Shown here piece after piece: positions 1 through 7,281 of a stretch of 64,000 bases of DNA. The stretch is taken from assembly GCA_035294225.1 (NCBI GenBank), contig DATGLH010000013.1:11585-75584 (forward strand), given 5' to 3'. The position numbers were made by a program, and so were the translations under genes. The notes under the pieces were generated by a model. The model was not told the origin of the DNA, ran no database searches, and worked only from the letters and a program-made list of their open reading frames with translations. The DNA comes from Trebonia sp035294225. GTDB lineage: Bacteria; Actinomycetota; Actinomycetes; Streptosporangiales; Streptosporangiaceae. Numbering within the stretch: position 1 is the stretch's first letter; the number at the start of each line of letters is the position of its first letter.

Positions 1-292
1 CCGCGGCCTCGCGCAAGTCGGCCGGCAGCGCCCTGACCGGCGTGGGATGCTGCGTGAACAGGCTGAACGCCTTGATGTTGAAGGTGAACCCGGCCGGAGT
101 CCGCGCCGCCCACGCCGCAGCGGTCCGCTCCGCGGGCAGCGCGTAGTAGCTGGAGTCCACCTCCGCCAAGGGGAACTGCCGGGCATAGAACCGCAGCCGT
201 TTCTCCGCGGTGTTCGCCTCCGGCGGGTACCAGCCAGAAGCGATCAGCGTCTTATCGGTCCACGACGCCGTGCCCACCCGGATCTCGCCCAT
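1..292 (-). CDS. DUF72 (YecE-like) protein, N-terminal part, cut by window edge
   Basis: Reading the minus strand from the ATG at 292 gives an open frame beginning MGEIRVGTASWTDKTLI and continuing through SGWYPP, AEVDSSYYALP and GFTFNIKAFSLFTQHPTP to the window edge. The GTASWTD start, the ValAspSer-Ser-Tyr-Tyr segment and the F-x-x-K-A block are typical of DUF72/YecE proteins, a TIM-barrel family of unknown biochemical role. About 97 residues are present, against roughly 240-300 for the whole family, so about two thirds lie to the left of the window. It follows the PP2C gene on the same strand after 36 bases, so the two are probably co-transcribed. Confidence 0.8.
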   Translation of the reverse strand, partial: MGEIRVGTASWTDKTLIASGWYPPEANTAEKRLRFYARQFPLAEVDSSYYALPAERTAAAWAARTPAGFTFNIKAFSLFTQHPTPVRALPADLREAA

Positions 293-328
293 GACCGCAG
301 CCTAGGACGGGTCAGCGTGGCGGCCTGC

Positions 329-1099
329 CTAACGCGCCGGCCCGGGCGTTCCGAAGGGCCGCGCATGCCGGCGGCCCCCGGCCGGCGCGGCCGCGTCGTC
401 GCCGACGTCGACGACGACGGCGGTGATGTTGTCGTGGCCGCCCGCGTCATTGGCCGCGGCCACCAGCGCGGCGGCCGCCCGCTGCGCGTCATCGATGGCG
501 AGGTGCCTGACGATCGCCTCATCGGACAGCTCGCTGTAGAGGCCATCCGAGCACAGCAGGTACCGGTCGCCGCTGAGAGCGGGCAGGAGCCAGTGGTCGG
601 CCCGCAGGACCGGATCGCCGCCGAGGGCCCGGGTGACGACGTTCCGGCGCGGATGGGTGCGCGCCTGCTCACGGGTGAGCACGCCGGCGAGCACGAGTTC
701 CTGGACCTCCGAATGGTCGACGGTGACCTGGTCGAAGCGGCCGCCGGCCAGCCGGTAGACCCGCGAGTCGCCGACGTTGAACACCATCAGGTGGCCGCCG
801 CCGGCCTCGAGCAAGGCCAGGCCGGTGACAGTGGTGCCCATGCCGTCCGCCTCGTCGCGGGCGATGATGGCGCGGTTGGCGGCTTCCAGCGCAGCGAGGA
901 CGGCATCCGCTGACAGCGGGCGCGACCGGGCACACGATATGAGCGCCTCGATCGCCAGTGCGCTCGCCACATCGCCGGCGCCGTGGCCGCCCATGCCATC
1001 GGCTACGGCGTACACGGGCGGCAGCGCAAGGTAGCTGTCCTCGTTGACCCGGCGGACGCGGCCGACACAGGTGGCGGCGCCATGGTGAAACTGGATCAT
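329..1099 (-). CDS. PP2C-family serine/threonine protein phosphatase
   Basis: A 256-residue soluble metal-dependent phosphatase expected to reverse Ser/Thr phosphorylation by Hanks-type kinases. The family signatures appear in order: RVNEDSY near residue 18, VADGMGGHGAGD (metal-binding Asp and Gly) near 33-44, GTTVTGLAL, NVGDSRVYRL, CSDGLYSELSDEAI and a C-terminal GGHDNITAVVVDV whose Asp completes the metal site. Length is that of a stand-alone catalytic domain such as PstP/PrpC without the membrane tail. No transmembrane segment is visible, so it is probably cytosolic. The ATG at 1099 follows an AGGGG stretch. No partner kinase or FHA protein lies in the window, so the target is unknown. Confidence 0.93.
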   Translation of the reverse strand: MIQFHHGAATCVGRVRRVNEDSYLALPPVYAVADGMGGHGAGDVASALAIEALISCARSRPLSADAVLAALEAANRAIIARDEADGMGTTVTGLALLEAGGGHLMVFNVGDSRVYRLAGGRFDQVTVDHSEVQELVLAGVLTREQARTHPRRNVVTRALGGDPVLRADHWLLPALSGDRYLLCSDGLYSELSDEAIVRHLAIDDAQRAAAALVAAANDAGGHDNITAVVVDVGDDAAAPAGGRRHARPFGTPGPAR

Positions 1100-1517
1100 G
1101 TCCCCTGCGGGGGAGCAGCGGCGGCGCGCGCTTTGCCGAATGCCACAGGACCCCCCTCCCGTCTTGGCCGTTATTCGTCGCAGTATGCCAGAGGATCTGG
1201 CACCTTGCGGCGGTAAGACCGGCGGGAGGGGGAGGCCGGCGGGTCCCGGCCGGGGAGCCGTCCGGCTAGGAAGCGGCAGGCTCTAGGCGATTATGATTGC
1301 GAGCAGAACTCTGTAACCCCTTCCGGATCACCCGTCACGGGTGGTCCGGAAGGCCGGACGCGGCGGGATGGGCTCCCGGCGCGGCAGGGCTGATGCCCGG
1401 CGCGGCGACGGCCGGCTTCCTTACGTTCGTGAGCAGCGGTTACAGTGACCGGAGCCATGGATTCCGTAAGCGCAGCCGGTGCGGTCCCGCTTCGTACCGG
1501 ATTCGGGGGGAGCGCTG
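1100..1517. other. Divergent intergenic region (PP2C / LAL regulator)
   Basis: About 420 bases separate the divergent PP2C and LuxR-type genes. I find no convincing reading frame with a ribosome binding site. The main structure is the long palindrome annotated at 1319-1353; a T-richer patch (cttccttacgttcgtgag) lies around 1418-1436, closer to the regulator. Promoters for both genes should be here. Confidence 0.5.
1319..1353. promoter_or_regulatory. Long near-perfect palindrome, operator or hairpin candidate
   Basis: The left arm (1319-1335, ccttccggatcacccgt) pairs with the right arm (1337-1353, acgggtggtccggaagg) with a single mismatch, giving two 17-base arms around one central base. There is no T-tract on either side, and no gene ends here, which argues against an intrinsic terminator. 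Its position about 165 bases upstream of the LuxR-family gene at 1518 and 220 bases upstream of the PP2C gene suggests an operator, possibly for the adjacent regulator. The binding protein is unknown. Confidence 0.45.
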
Positions 1518-4157
1518 ATGATGGCGGGTACGCTATGCGATTCGCGTGTGACCGTGCCGCGGCTGCCGCCCAGGCACGTCTCCCGTCCGCGGCTGCTCGC
1601 CCGGCTCGACGGAGGGGCGGACCTGCCACTGACCCTGCTCTGCGCCGGGCCGGGGGCCGGCAAGACCGTATTGCTCGCCGACTGGGCCGGGCACGCCAGA
1701 GCGCGGGTCGCCTGGCTTAGCCCGATGGCCGCGGATGCCGAGCCGCGGCGGTTCTGGCGCCTGCTCGAATCCGCGCTGCCAGCCTGTGACGGCGCCGGAT
1801 GCGCCGCCCCGCCCGGGACGGCGCGCGGTCCCGGACCCGACCTCGTGCAGATGCTGTTCAGCCATGTCCCGGATCCGGCCGATCAGCTCGTCGTGATCAT
1901 CGACGACGCGCACGTGCTGACCGACCCCGATATCCTGCACAGCCTGGACGGGCTTGTCCGGGGCCGTCAGCCGGGGCCGCGGCTGGTGCTGGCCGCGCGC
2001 AGCGATCCGCTGCTCCCGCTGCACAGGTACCGCCTGGCCGGGCAGATGCTCGAACTCCGGGCGGCCGACCTGGCCATGACGCCGGCCGAGATGGGCCAAG
2101 TGCTCGCGGCGCACGGCGTTAGCCTGCCGAAACGGGATTTCGACACCCTCGCCGCGCGCACAGAGGGGTGGGCGGCCGGCGTGCGGCTGTCCGCCATGCG
2201 GATGGAAGGCGCCGAACACCCCGCGAACTTCGTCTCCCAGCTCGCGCTGGACCCTGGAAGCATCGGCGAATACCTCGTCGACGAGGTCCTGCGCCAGCTT
2301 CCCGCGCCGCGGCGCCGGCTGCTCATCGAGACCAGCTTCCTCGACGAGGTGACAGGGCCGCTGGCCGACGCGGTCACCGGCATGACCGGCTGCGGGGACG
2401 CGCTCGCGGACCTGGCGCGCGGCAACTCCTTCGTCATACCGCTCGATCCCCTCCAGACGCGCTACCGGTACCACCAGCTCTTCCGGGAAATTCTCCGTTA
2501 CCTGCTGCAACGGCGCGACGGTGAGGACGTGCGCGCCCTCAAGGAACGGGCGGCCGCCTGGTTCGAGGCCAACGACGACCTGGGCAGCGCCATCCGCTGG
2601 GCGGTGCAGGCGGGCGACGGATCGCGCGTCACCGCGCTGCTGGCCCGCGGCGGACTGGCCAGTGCCTTCGTACGGCGACAGGACCTGTCCGGTCTCGGGC
2701 TGCGCGAACTGGTGCCGCAGGCCCCGCCGGAGGACGCCGCCGACGGCGAGGAGCCTGTCCCCGCAGCGGCGCCGGCGGGCCGGCGTGCCGAGGCCGCTAT
2801 CGTCGGCATGGTGCTCGCGGCGATCTTCGCCGGCCCGGATTCGGCGGCACGCGAGCTAGCGCGGCTCCGGGAACGGCGGCCGGAGCAGGCCCTGGCGGAC
2901 CCCGGCCTGCTGGCCACCTGTGATCTGGCCGAACTGATCCTCGGCCAGAAGGCGTTCGACGCCGCCGCGGTCGACGCGGCGGCGGCACGCCTGCTCGGCC
3001 GCGGCGGCGACGTGGCGGGCCTGCGGGCCGCGGTGCTGCTGGCGCAGGCCAGCACGCACCTGTGGCACGGCAGGCATGAGGATGTCGCCGGGCTGCTCGA
3101 CGAGGCGCTCGCCGAAGCGCGGCGCGACGGCGCGGACATACTCGAGCTTGAGGCGCTCGGCATGATGACATACGTCGACACCTTCTGGTCCCGGACGAAC
3201 CGCGCGGAACGGGCGGCGCGCCAAGCGCATAACCTGCGGAAGGAGAAAGGCCTGAGCATGCCGCCGACGCTGGAACTGGCGTCGGTGATGCGCGCCCTGG
3301 TCGCCGGCGACCTAGGCACCCAGGCGGAGAGCCTGCAACGGATCCTGGTGCCCGACGCGGTCGGCTCAGATCCCGGCCTGGCGGTCGCGCTCGTCCTCGC
3401 GCAGGCAAGCGTGCTGGCGACCTACGGTCACCAGGCCGAGGCGCGGGCGATCCTGCGCGAGGCGGGCGACCACCAGATGCCGCCCGTGCTCGGCGTCCAC
3501 CGCGACATCATGCTCGCCGACCTGGACACGTCCCTGGGCCGGCCGCGTTCGGCGCTCGCGCTGCTCGACAGGTACAGCGGCACGGAGTTCGCCATCCTCA
3601 CCACGGCCGCGCGGGCGCGGGCCCACCTCGCGCTGGGCGATCCGCGCCGCGCACGTGACTGCGTCCGCAGCGTGCTGACGACCCCCAGCGCCCAGACAAG
3701 CCGGTTCCTCCTCGTGGAGGCGCTGCTCTGCGGCGCGCGGATCGCGCAGGACGGCGGTGACCGCGGGCGGGCCCTCGAGCTCATCCTCCGCGCCGCCGAG
3801 CTGGCACGGGACGAGATCGTCCTGCCGTTCCTGCGAGTCAGGGACACGTTCGGCGCGCTGCTCGCCCGTCATCCCGACGTCGCGGGCCGATGGCCCTCAC
3901 CCCTGCCCGGCGCCGCCGCGGCCGCGCCCCTGGTGCCGGCCCCACGCCCCCCGCGCGACCTTCCGGAACCGCTCACCCAGCGCGAGCTGACCATCTTGCG
4001 GTTCCTCGCGACCAGCATGTCCACCGTGGAGATCGCCGACGAGCTTTGCCTGTCGGTGAACACGGTGAAAACCCATCTGGCGGCCATCTACCGCAAGCTT
4101 CCCGCCAGCCGCAGGCGGGATGCCGTGCTGCGGGCCCGCGAGCTAGAGCTGATCTGA
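1518..4157 (+). CDS. LAL/MalT-type ATP-dependent LuxR family transcriptional regulator
   Basis: An 879-residue regulator. The start chosen is the ATG at 1518, preceded by a GGGGGAG motif five to six bases away; an upstream ATG at 1479 in frame lacks such a site. Walker A (AGPGAGKTVLL) lies near residue 43 and Walker B (LVVIIDDAHVL) near 126, followed by a long alpha-helical, TPR-like middle and a C-terminal LuxR helix-turn-helix (LTQRELTILRFL to VNTVKTHLAAIYRKL, about residues 817-879). This is the MalT/AlkS/LAL architecture, in which ligand and ATP binding control DNA binding. Two small tandem paralogues and a flavodoxin-like gene follow on the same strand and may be its targets. The inducer cannot be read from sequence. 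Confidence 0.92.
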   Translation: MMAGTLCDSRVTVPRLPPRHVSRPRLLARLDGGADLPLTLLCAGPGAGKTVLLADWAGHARARVAWLSPMAADAEPRRFWRLLESALPACDGAGCAAPPGTARGPGPDLVQMLFSHVPDPADQLVVIIDDAHVLTDPDILHSLDGLVRGRQPGPRLVLAARSDPLLPLHRYRLAGQMLELRAADLAMTPAEMGQVLAAHGVSLPKRDFDTLAARTEGWAAGVRLSAMRMEGAEHPANFVSQLALDPGSIGEYLVDEVLRQLPAPRRRLLIETSFLDEVTGPLADAVTGMTGCGDALADLARGNSFVIPLDPLQTRYRYHQLFREILRYLLQRRDGEDVRALKERAAAWFEANDDLGSAIRWAVQAGDGSRVTALLARGGLASAFVRRQDLSGLGLRELVPQAPPEDAADGEEPVPAAAPAGRRAEAAIVGMVLAAIFAGPDSAARELARLRERRPEQALADPGLLATCDLAELILGQKAFDAAAVDAAAARLLGRGGDVAGLRAAVLLAQASTHLWHGRHEDVAGLLDEALAEARRDGADILELEALGMMTYVDTFWSRTNRAERAARQAHNLRKEKGLSMPPTLELASVMRALVAGDLGTQAESLQRILVPDAVGSDPGLAVALVLAQASVLATYGHQAEARAILREAGDHQMPPVLGVHRDIMLADLDTSLGRPRSALALLDRYSGTEFAILTTAARARAHLALGDPRRARDCVRSVLTTPSAQTSRFLLVEALLCGARIAQDGGDRGRALELILRAAELARDEIVLPFLRVRDTFGALLARHPDVAGRWPSPLPGAAAAAPLVPAPRPPRDLPEPLTQRELTILRFLATSMSTVEIADELCLSVNTVKTHLAAIYRKLPASRRRDAVLRARELELI

Positions 4158-4277
4158 CCAGCGGCCGTGGCCGCTGGCGGGGCTCGCCTTTCTTCACCCG
4201 GTGCGAGTGATCCCGGGCACACGTCCTGCCGGCGAGCATCGGCGGTGATAACCGCGAGGGGAACAGGGGAGGATCTT

Positions 4278-4499
4278 GTGCCCGCACGCTACGAGATCCG
4301 TGTCGCGGGTCAGCTCGATGAGATGGCGGTCAAGGCGTTCGCCGGGCTCGGCATTTCCACCCGCGGCGCGGTCACGATCATCACCGGCGAGTTGGATCAG
4401 GCGGCCTTGCATGGCGTGCTGGAACGGATCAGATCGCTTGGCCTCGAGCTGCTTGAGGCTCGCCGGATCCGCGGGCGCCCGCAGCAGACGGCGCGGTGA
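4278..4499 (+). CDS. Small conserved-type protein, first of a tandem paralogous pair
   Basis: Seventy-three residues from a GTG at 4278, with a strong AGGGGAGGA site five bases upstream; this site decides the start over longer in-frame versions. The protein begins VPARYEIRVAGQLDEMAVKAF and ends RIRSLGLELLEARRIRG. Its core aligns with the next gene: YEIRV, A-x-x-AF, the ITGELDQAALHGVLERI block matches LSGTLDQGGLHAMLDRV, and LGLELLEAR matches LGLELVDVR. The alternating beta/alpha pattern suggests a compact ferredoxin-like or ACT-like fold. I do not recognise a named family. It lies 120 bases after the LAL regulator and is probably expressed with its paralogue. Confidence 0.72.
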   Translation: MPARYEIRVAGQLDEMAVKAFAGLGISTRGAVTIITGELDQAALHGVLERIRSLGLELLEARRIRGRPQQTAR

Positions 4500-4518
4500 C
4501 GACCCGGAAGGAGGCCCG

Positions 4519-4728
4519 GTGACCAGGCGTAGCTATGAGATCAGGGTGCTCGGCTCGATCGGTCCGGCCGCGCGGGAGGCGTTCGCTGACATGGACGTGG
4601 AGGTCGAACCGACGAGCACCGTCCTGTCCGGCACGCTCGACCAGGGCGGCCTGCACGCCATGCTGGACCGTGTGCGCGCCCTCGGCCTGGAACTCGTCGA
4701 CGTGCGGCAGACGCCGCCGGCGCCTTGA
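4519..4728 (+). CDS. Small conserved-type protein, second of a tandem paralogous pair
   Basis: Sixty-nine residues from a GTG at 4519, with GGAAGGAG ending six bases upstream, and only 19 bases after the stop of the first paralogue, so co-translation is likely. It begins VTRRSYEIRVLGSIGPAARE and ends DRVRALGLELVDVRQTPPAP. The shared SYEIRV opening, the (S/T)G-x-LDQ-x-x-LH block and the LGLEL ending show a duplication of the preceding gene, whose overall identity is moderate rather than recent. No transmembrane segment, signal or catalytic motif is visible. The function is unknown; a small dimeric or heterodimeric sensor-like domain is one reading. Confidence 0.7.
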   Translation: MTRRSYEIRVLGSIGPAAREAFADMDVEVEPTSTVLSGTLDQGGLHAMLDRVRALGLELVDVRQTPPAP

Positions 4729-4885
4729 GCGGCGCCGCTCGCGCGGCCCGCGGCGGACCGGGCAGCACGCGCGTCCGTCCGCGACGGGTGACGAGAACGG
4801 CGGGGGACGCGGCGGCCATGGGAGCACTATCATGCTCCCAGCCGCGGCCGGCCCGCCCGCGGCGGCCGCGCCCGGAGGTACCCCC

Positions 4886-5341
4886 TTGCCGCGACTGCTC
4901 GTCGTCCATCACACGTCCTCTCCGGCCCTGCAAGCGATGCTCGAGGCGGCTGTGGCGGGCGCTCGCGATCCCGAGCTTGAGGGGATCGACGTCACGGTCC
5001 GCCCCGCCCTGGCAGCGAACGTCCCCGACGTGCTCGCCGCGGACGGTTTCGTGCTCGGCACCCCCGCGAACATCGGCTATATGTCCGGTGCGCTCAAGTA
5101 CTTCTTCGACCAGATCTACTATCCCTGCCTACAGGCCAAGCCCCGGGCGCCCTACGGCCTGTACGTGCACGGGGCCAGCGACACCACCGGGGCGGTGCGG
5201 GCGGTCACGTCCATCGCGACAGGGCTGGGCTGGACCGAGGTCGTCAGCCCGGTGGCCGTGACCGGACCGGTGGGCGGGGACGTGGAGCGGCGGTGCTACG
5301 AGCTCGGCGCCACGGTCGCCGCGAACCTCACCGGCCCGTAG
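4886..5341 (+). CDS. Flavodoxin-like / NAD(P)H-dependent oxidoreductase family protein
   Basis: About 151 residues from a TTG at 4886, chosen because a consensus GGAGGT lies seven bases upstream; a longer frame from the ATG at 4832 adds only an Ala/Pro/Gly-rich stretch. The protein opens PRLLVVHHTSSPALQAML, the phosphate-binding loop of flavodoxin-type FMN proteins, and contains DGFVLGTPANIGYMSGALKYFFD, which is the typical FMN-isoalloxazine loop of WrbA/IsiB-like NADPH-dependent FMN reductases. It then has YGLYVHGASDTTGAV. It should bind FMN and act in cytosolic redox chemistry. It follows the paralogous small-protein pair after about 160 bases, and its end is embedded in a 20-base tandem repeat. 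Confidence 0.82.
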   Translation: MPRLLVVHHTSSPALQAMLEAAVAGARDPELEGIDVTVRPALAANVPDVLAADGFVLGTPANIGYMSGALKYFFDQIYYPCLQAKPRAPYGLYVHGASDTTGAVRAVTSIATGLGWTEVVSPVAVTGPVGGDVERRCYELGATVAANLTGP

Positions 5342-5380
5342 CCACCCTCACCGGCCCGCAGCCACCCTCACCGGCACGCC
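5326..5380. repeat. 20-bp tandem repeat spanning a convergent gene junction
   Basis: The unit cctcaccggcccgNagccac occurs at 5326-5345 and 5346-5365 and again, partially and with one change, from 5366 to 5380. The first copy holds the TAG stop of the flavodoxin-like gene (5339-5341) and the third copy holds the stop of the convergent FAD oxidoreductase (5368-5370). The coding end itself appears to have been duplicated, with the copies then serving as the junction. Confidence 0.8.
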
Positions 5381-6957
5381 GGCGCGCTCATCACCTCGGC
5401 CGGGTCGTGGCCCAGGTCGTGCAGCATCACGATGGCGGCGTTCCGTCCCGGCGCGCCGGTGATGGAGCCGCCCGGGTGGGTGGTGGCCCCCGTCTGGTAC
5501 AGGCCCGCGATCGGCATGCGGTGCGACGCCCAGCCGGGCACCGGGCGCAGCGGCCCGGTCTGCGCCACGCCGCGGTCACCGCCATGGAACGCGCCGCGCA
5601 CCATGTGCGGGTTGAGCCGCTCGTAGTCCGCGGGCGACATGACGAGCCGCGCGAGGATGACGTCGTCGGTGAACCCGGGCGCGGCCCGCCGAAGGTGCTC
5701 AAGCTGGCGCTTGGCGTGCTCGGCCTTGACTGCCTCCCAGTCCGGCATGCCGGCCGGCAGGTCGTAGACCTGCTGGCTCAGCAGCTTGACCGTGTGCCCG
5801 CCCGACGGCGCCCTGCCGGGATCCGCCAGCGTCGGCGTCGCCACCAGGAGCCAGGGCACGTCCGCGATGAACCGGCCGGCCCGCAGGTCCTGCCCGAGCC
5901 GGATGACGTCTTCCGGCCATCCCACCGTCCCCGCCGACACGGCGGCGTGGCGGCCGCCGTCCGGGGCCTCGAACACGGGCGGGGCGCTGGTGGCGAGATA
6001 GACGCCGAAGCCCGGAATCCCGGCGTCGTAGGTGTCGATGCCGTAGTGGAACTCCTCGGGCCACATCTTTGCCGGCGCCATGTCCCGCAGCTGTGTGACG
6101 TGGATCGTTGACAGCACCGCCTTGCCCGCCCGGTACTGTTCGCCGTCGGCGGTCTCCACCCCGGTGCACCGGTCACCGTCGAGCAGCAGGCGGGTGACGC
6201 GCTTGCCGCACAGCACGGTGCCGCCGTGGTCGGTGAGGTAGCCGGTCAGCGCCTCGGTCAGCTTGCCGGATCCGCCGGGGATGATCGACCAGCTGCGCTG
6301 CTGGCGCCCGAAGACCAGCGAGTAGGCGAGCACGCCGGAGCCGGGCACGTCCACCGCCTGGTTCGTCTGGAACGCCATCCACAGCATGAACGCCCGGACA
6401 TGCCGGCTGGCGAACTCGTGCCTGATCACATCCCAGGCCGACAGCGCGCGCCGCCGCTGCCACAGGGGGCCACGCGGATGCGATGCCAGCCGCGCGTCCA
6501 GGGAGGGGCCGAACCCCACCGGGGTGAACTGCGACCCGCTGAAAACCGACTTCACCTCGTCGTACTCGTCGAGGAGCCGCAGGTAGGCCGAGGCGTCGGC
6601 GGCCGAGAACCGGCCGATCTCCGCGGCGGTGCGGTCGCGGTCGAGCCACATGGTGAGCTGCTCGCCGTCTGGGAACGCGACGTGGGCAACCGGATCGGGA
6701 TCGATGTAGCGCAGCCCGTAATCGGCGATCAAGCCCAGCTCATCCCCGGTGAGCAGGGGATTGACCCGGATCAGCGTGTGGCCGGTGGCACAGGTGTCGA
6801 TACCGTAGCCGGGCAGCAGGATCTCCTCGGTGGCGGCGCCGCCGCCGGGAATGTGCCTGGCGTCGAGCACCAGGCACCGGTACCCCGCCTTGGCCAGGTA
6901 GCAGGCGGCGATCAGGCTGTTGTGGCCAGCGCCGGCGACGACGACGTCCGCGTCCAT
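5368..6957 (-). CDS. Phytoene-dehydrogenase-like NAD(P)/FAD-dependent oxidoreductase
   Basis: A 529-residue flavoprotein of the CrtI/PYROXD2-like group. The N-terminal dinucleotide-binding motif is VVVAGAGHNSLIAACYLAKAG, followed by the VLDARHIPGGGAATEE loop that binds the FAD ribose and pyrophosphate. The middle carries a GGSGKLTEALTGYL segment typical of amine-oxidase/CrtI folds, and the C-terminus has LYQTGATTHPGGSITGAPGRNAA, the second FAD-binding signature. Length fits the family. The ATG at 6957 is preceded by GGGAG nine bases upstream. No carotenoid, isoprenoid or glycosyltransferase genes are near, so the substrate is unknown and the carotenoid-desaturase label would be overreach. It probably acts in the cytosol or at the inner membrane face. 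Confidence 0.87.
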   Translation of the reverse strand: MDADVVVAGAGHNSLIAACYLAKAGYRCLVLDARHIPGGGAATEEILLPGYGIDTCATGHTLIRVNPLLTGDELGLIADYGLRYIDPDPVAHVAFPDGEQLTMWLDRDRTAAEIGRFSAADASAYLRLLDEYDEVKSVFSGSQFTPVGFGPSLDARLASHPRGPLWQRRRALSAWDVIRHEFASRHVRAFMLWMAFQTNQAVDVPGSGVLAYSLVFGRQQRSWSIIPGGSGKLTEALTGYLTDHGGTVLCGKRVTRLLLDGDRCTGVETADGEQYRAGKAVLSTIHVTQLRDMAPAKMWPEEFHYGIDTYDAGIPGFGVYLATSAPPVFEAPDGGRHAAVSAGTVGWPEDVIRLGQDLRAGRFIADVPWLLVATPTLADPGRAPSGGHTVKLLSQQVYDLPAGMPDWEAVKAEHAKRQLEHLRRAAPGFTDDVILARLVMSPADYERLNPHMVRGAFHGGDRGVAQTGPLRPVPGWASHRMPIAGLYQTGATTHPGGSITGAPGRNAAIVMLHDLGHDPAEVMSAPACR

Positions 6958-7281
6958 GTTCCGGTTCTCCCTTCGGGACCGGAGTCCTAGTCTGCGTCAT
7001 CGCAAGCCATGGCGGCACATCCGGGTCGCCTGCGCGCTTCCGCCCGTGGCCGGCTCTGTCCTTGTCATCCCGAACGGACGGTGGCGCCTCCGCAGGCTCA
7101 TGGGCGCCGCGGGGCGCGGAATCAGGCGTCCCCGGCCGGTGATCGACAAGGCGTCAGCACGGGGCAGCGCTGCGGCGACCGGCCGCCGTGACCGCTCCCT
7201 GCGGCGAGATCGCGTCGGCGTGGCGCCAGCGCTCTCCGCCGCATCCCCCCTGTCCGGCCACGGCGGCCGAGCTAGCAGACT
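6958..7281. other. Divergent intergenic region (FAD oxidoreductase / ATPase-LuxR)
   Basis: About 320 bases between divergent genes. I see the oxidoreductase ribosome binding site at its left end and no convincing gene, RNA or strong palindrome in the rest. The last 40 bases before 7282 are less G+C-rich and probably hold the promoter of the regulator. Confidence 0.4.
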
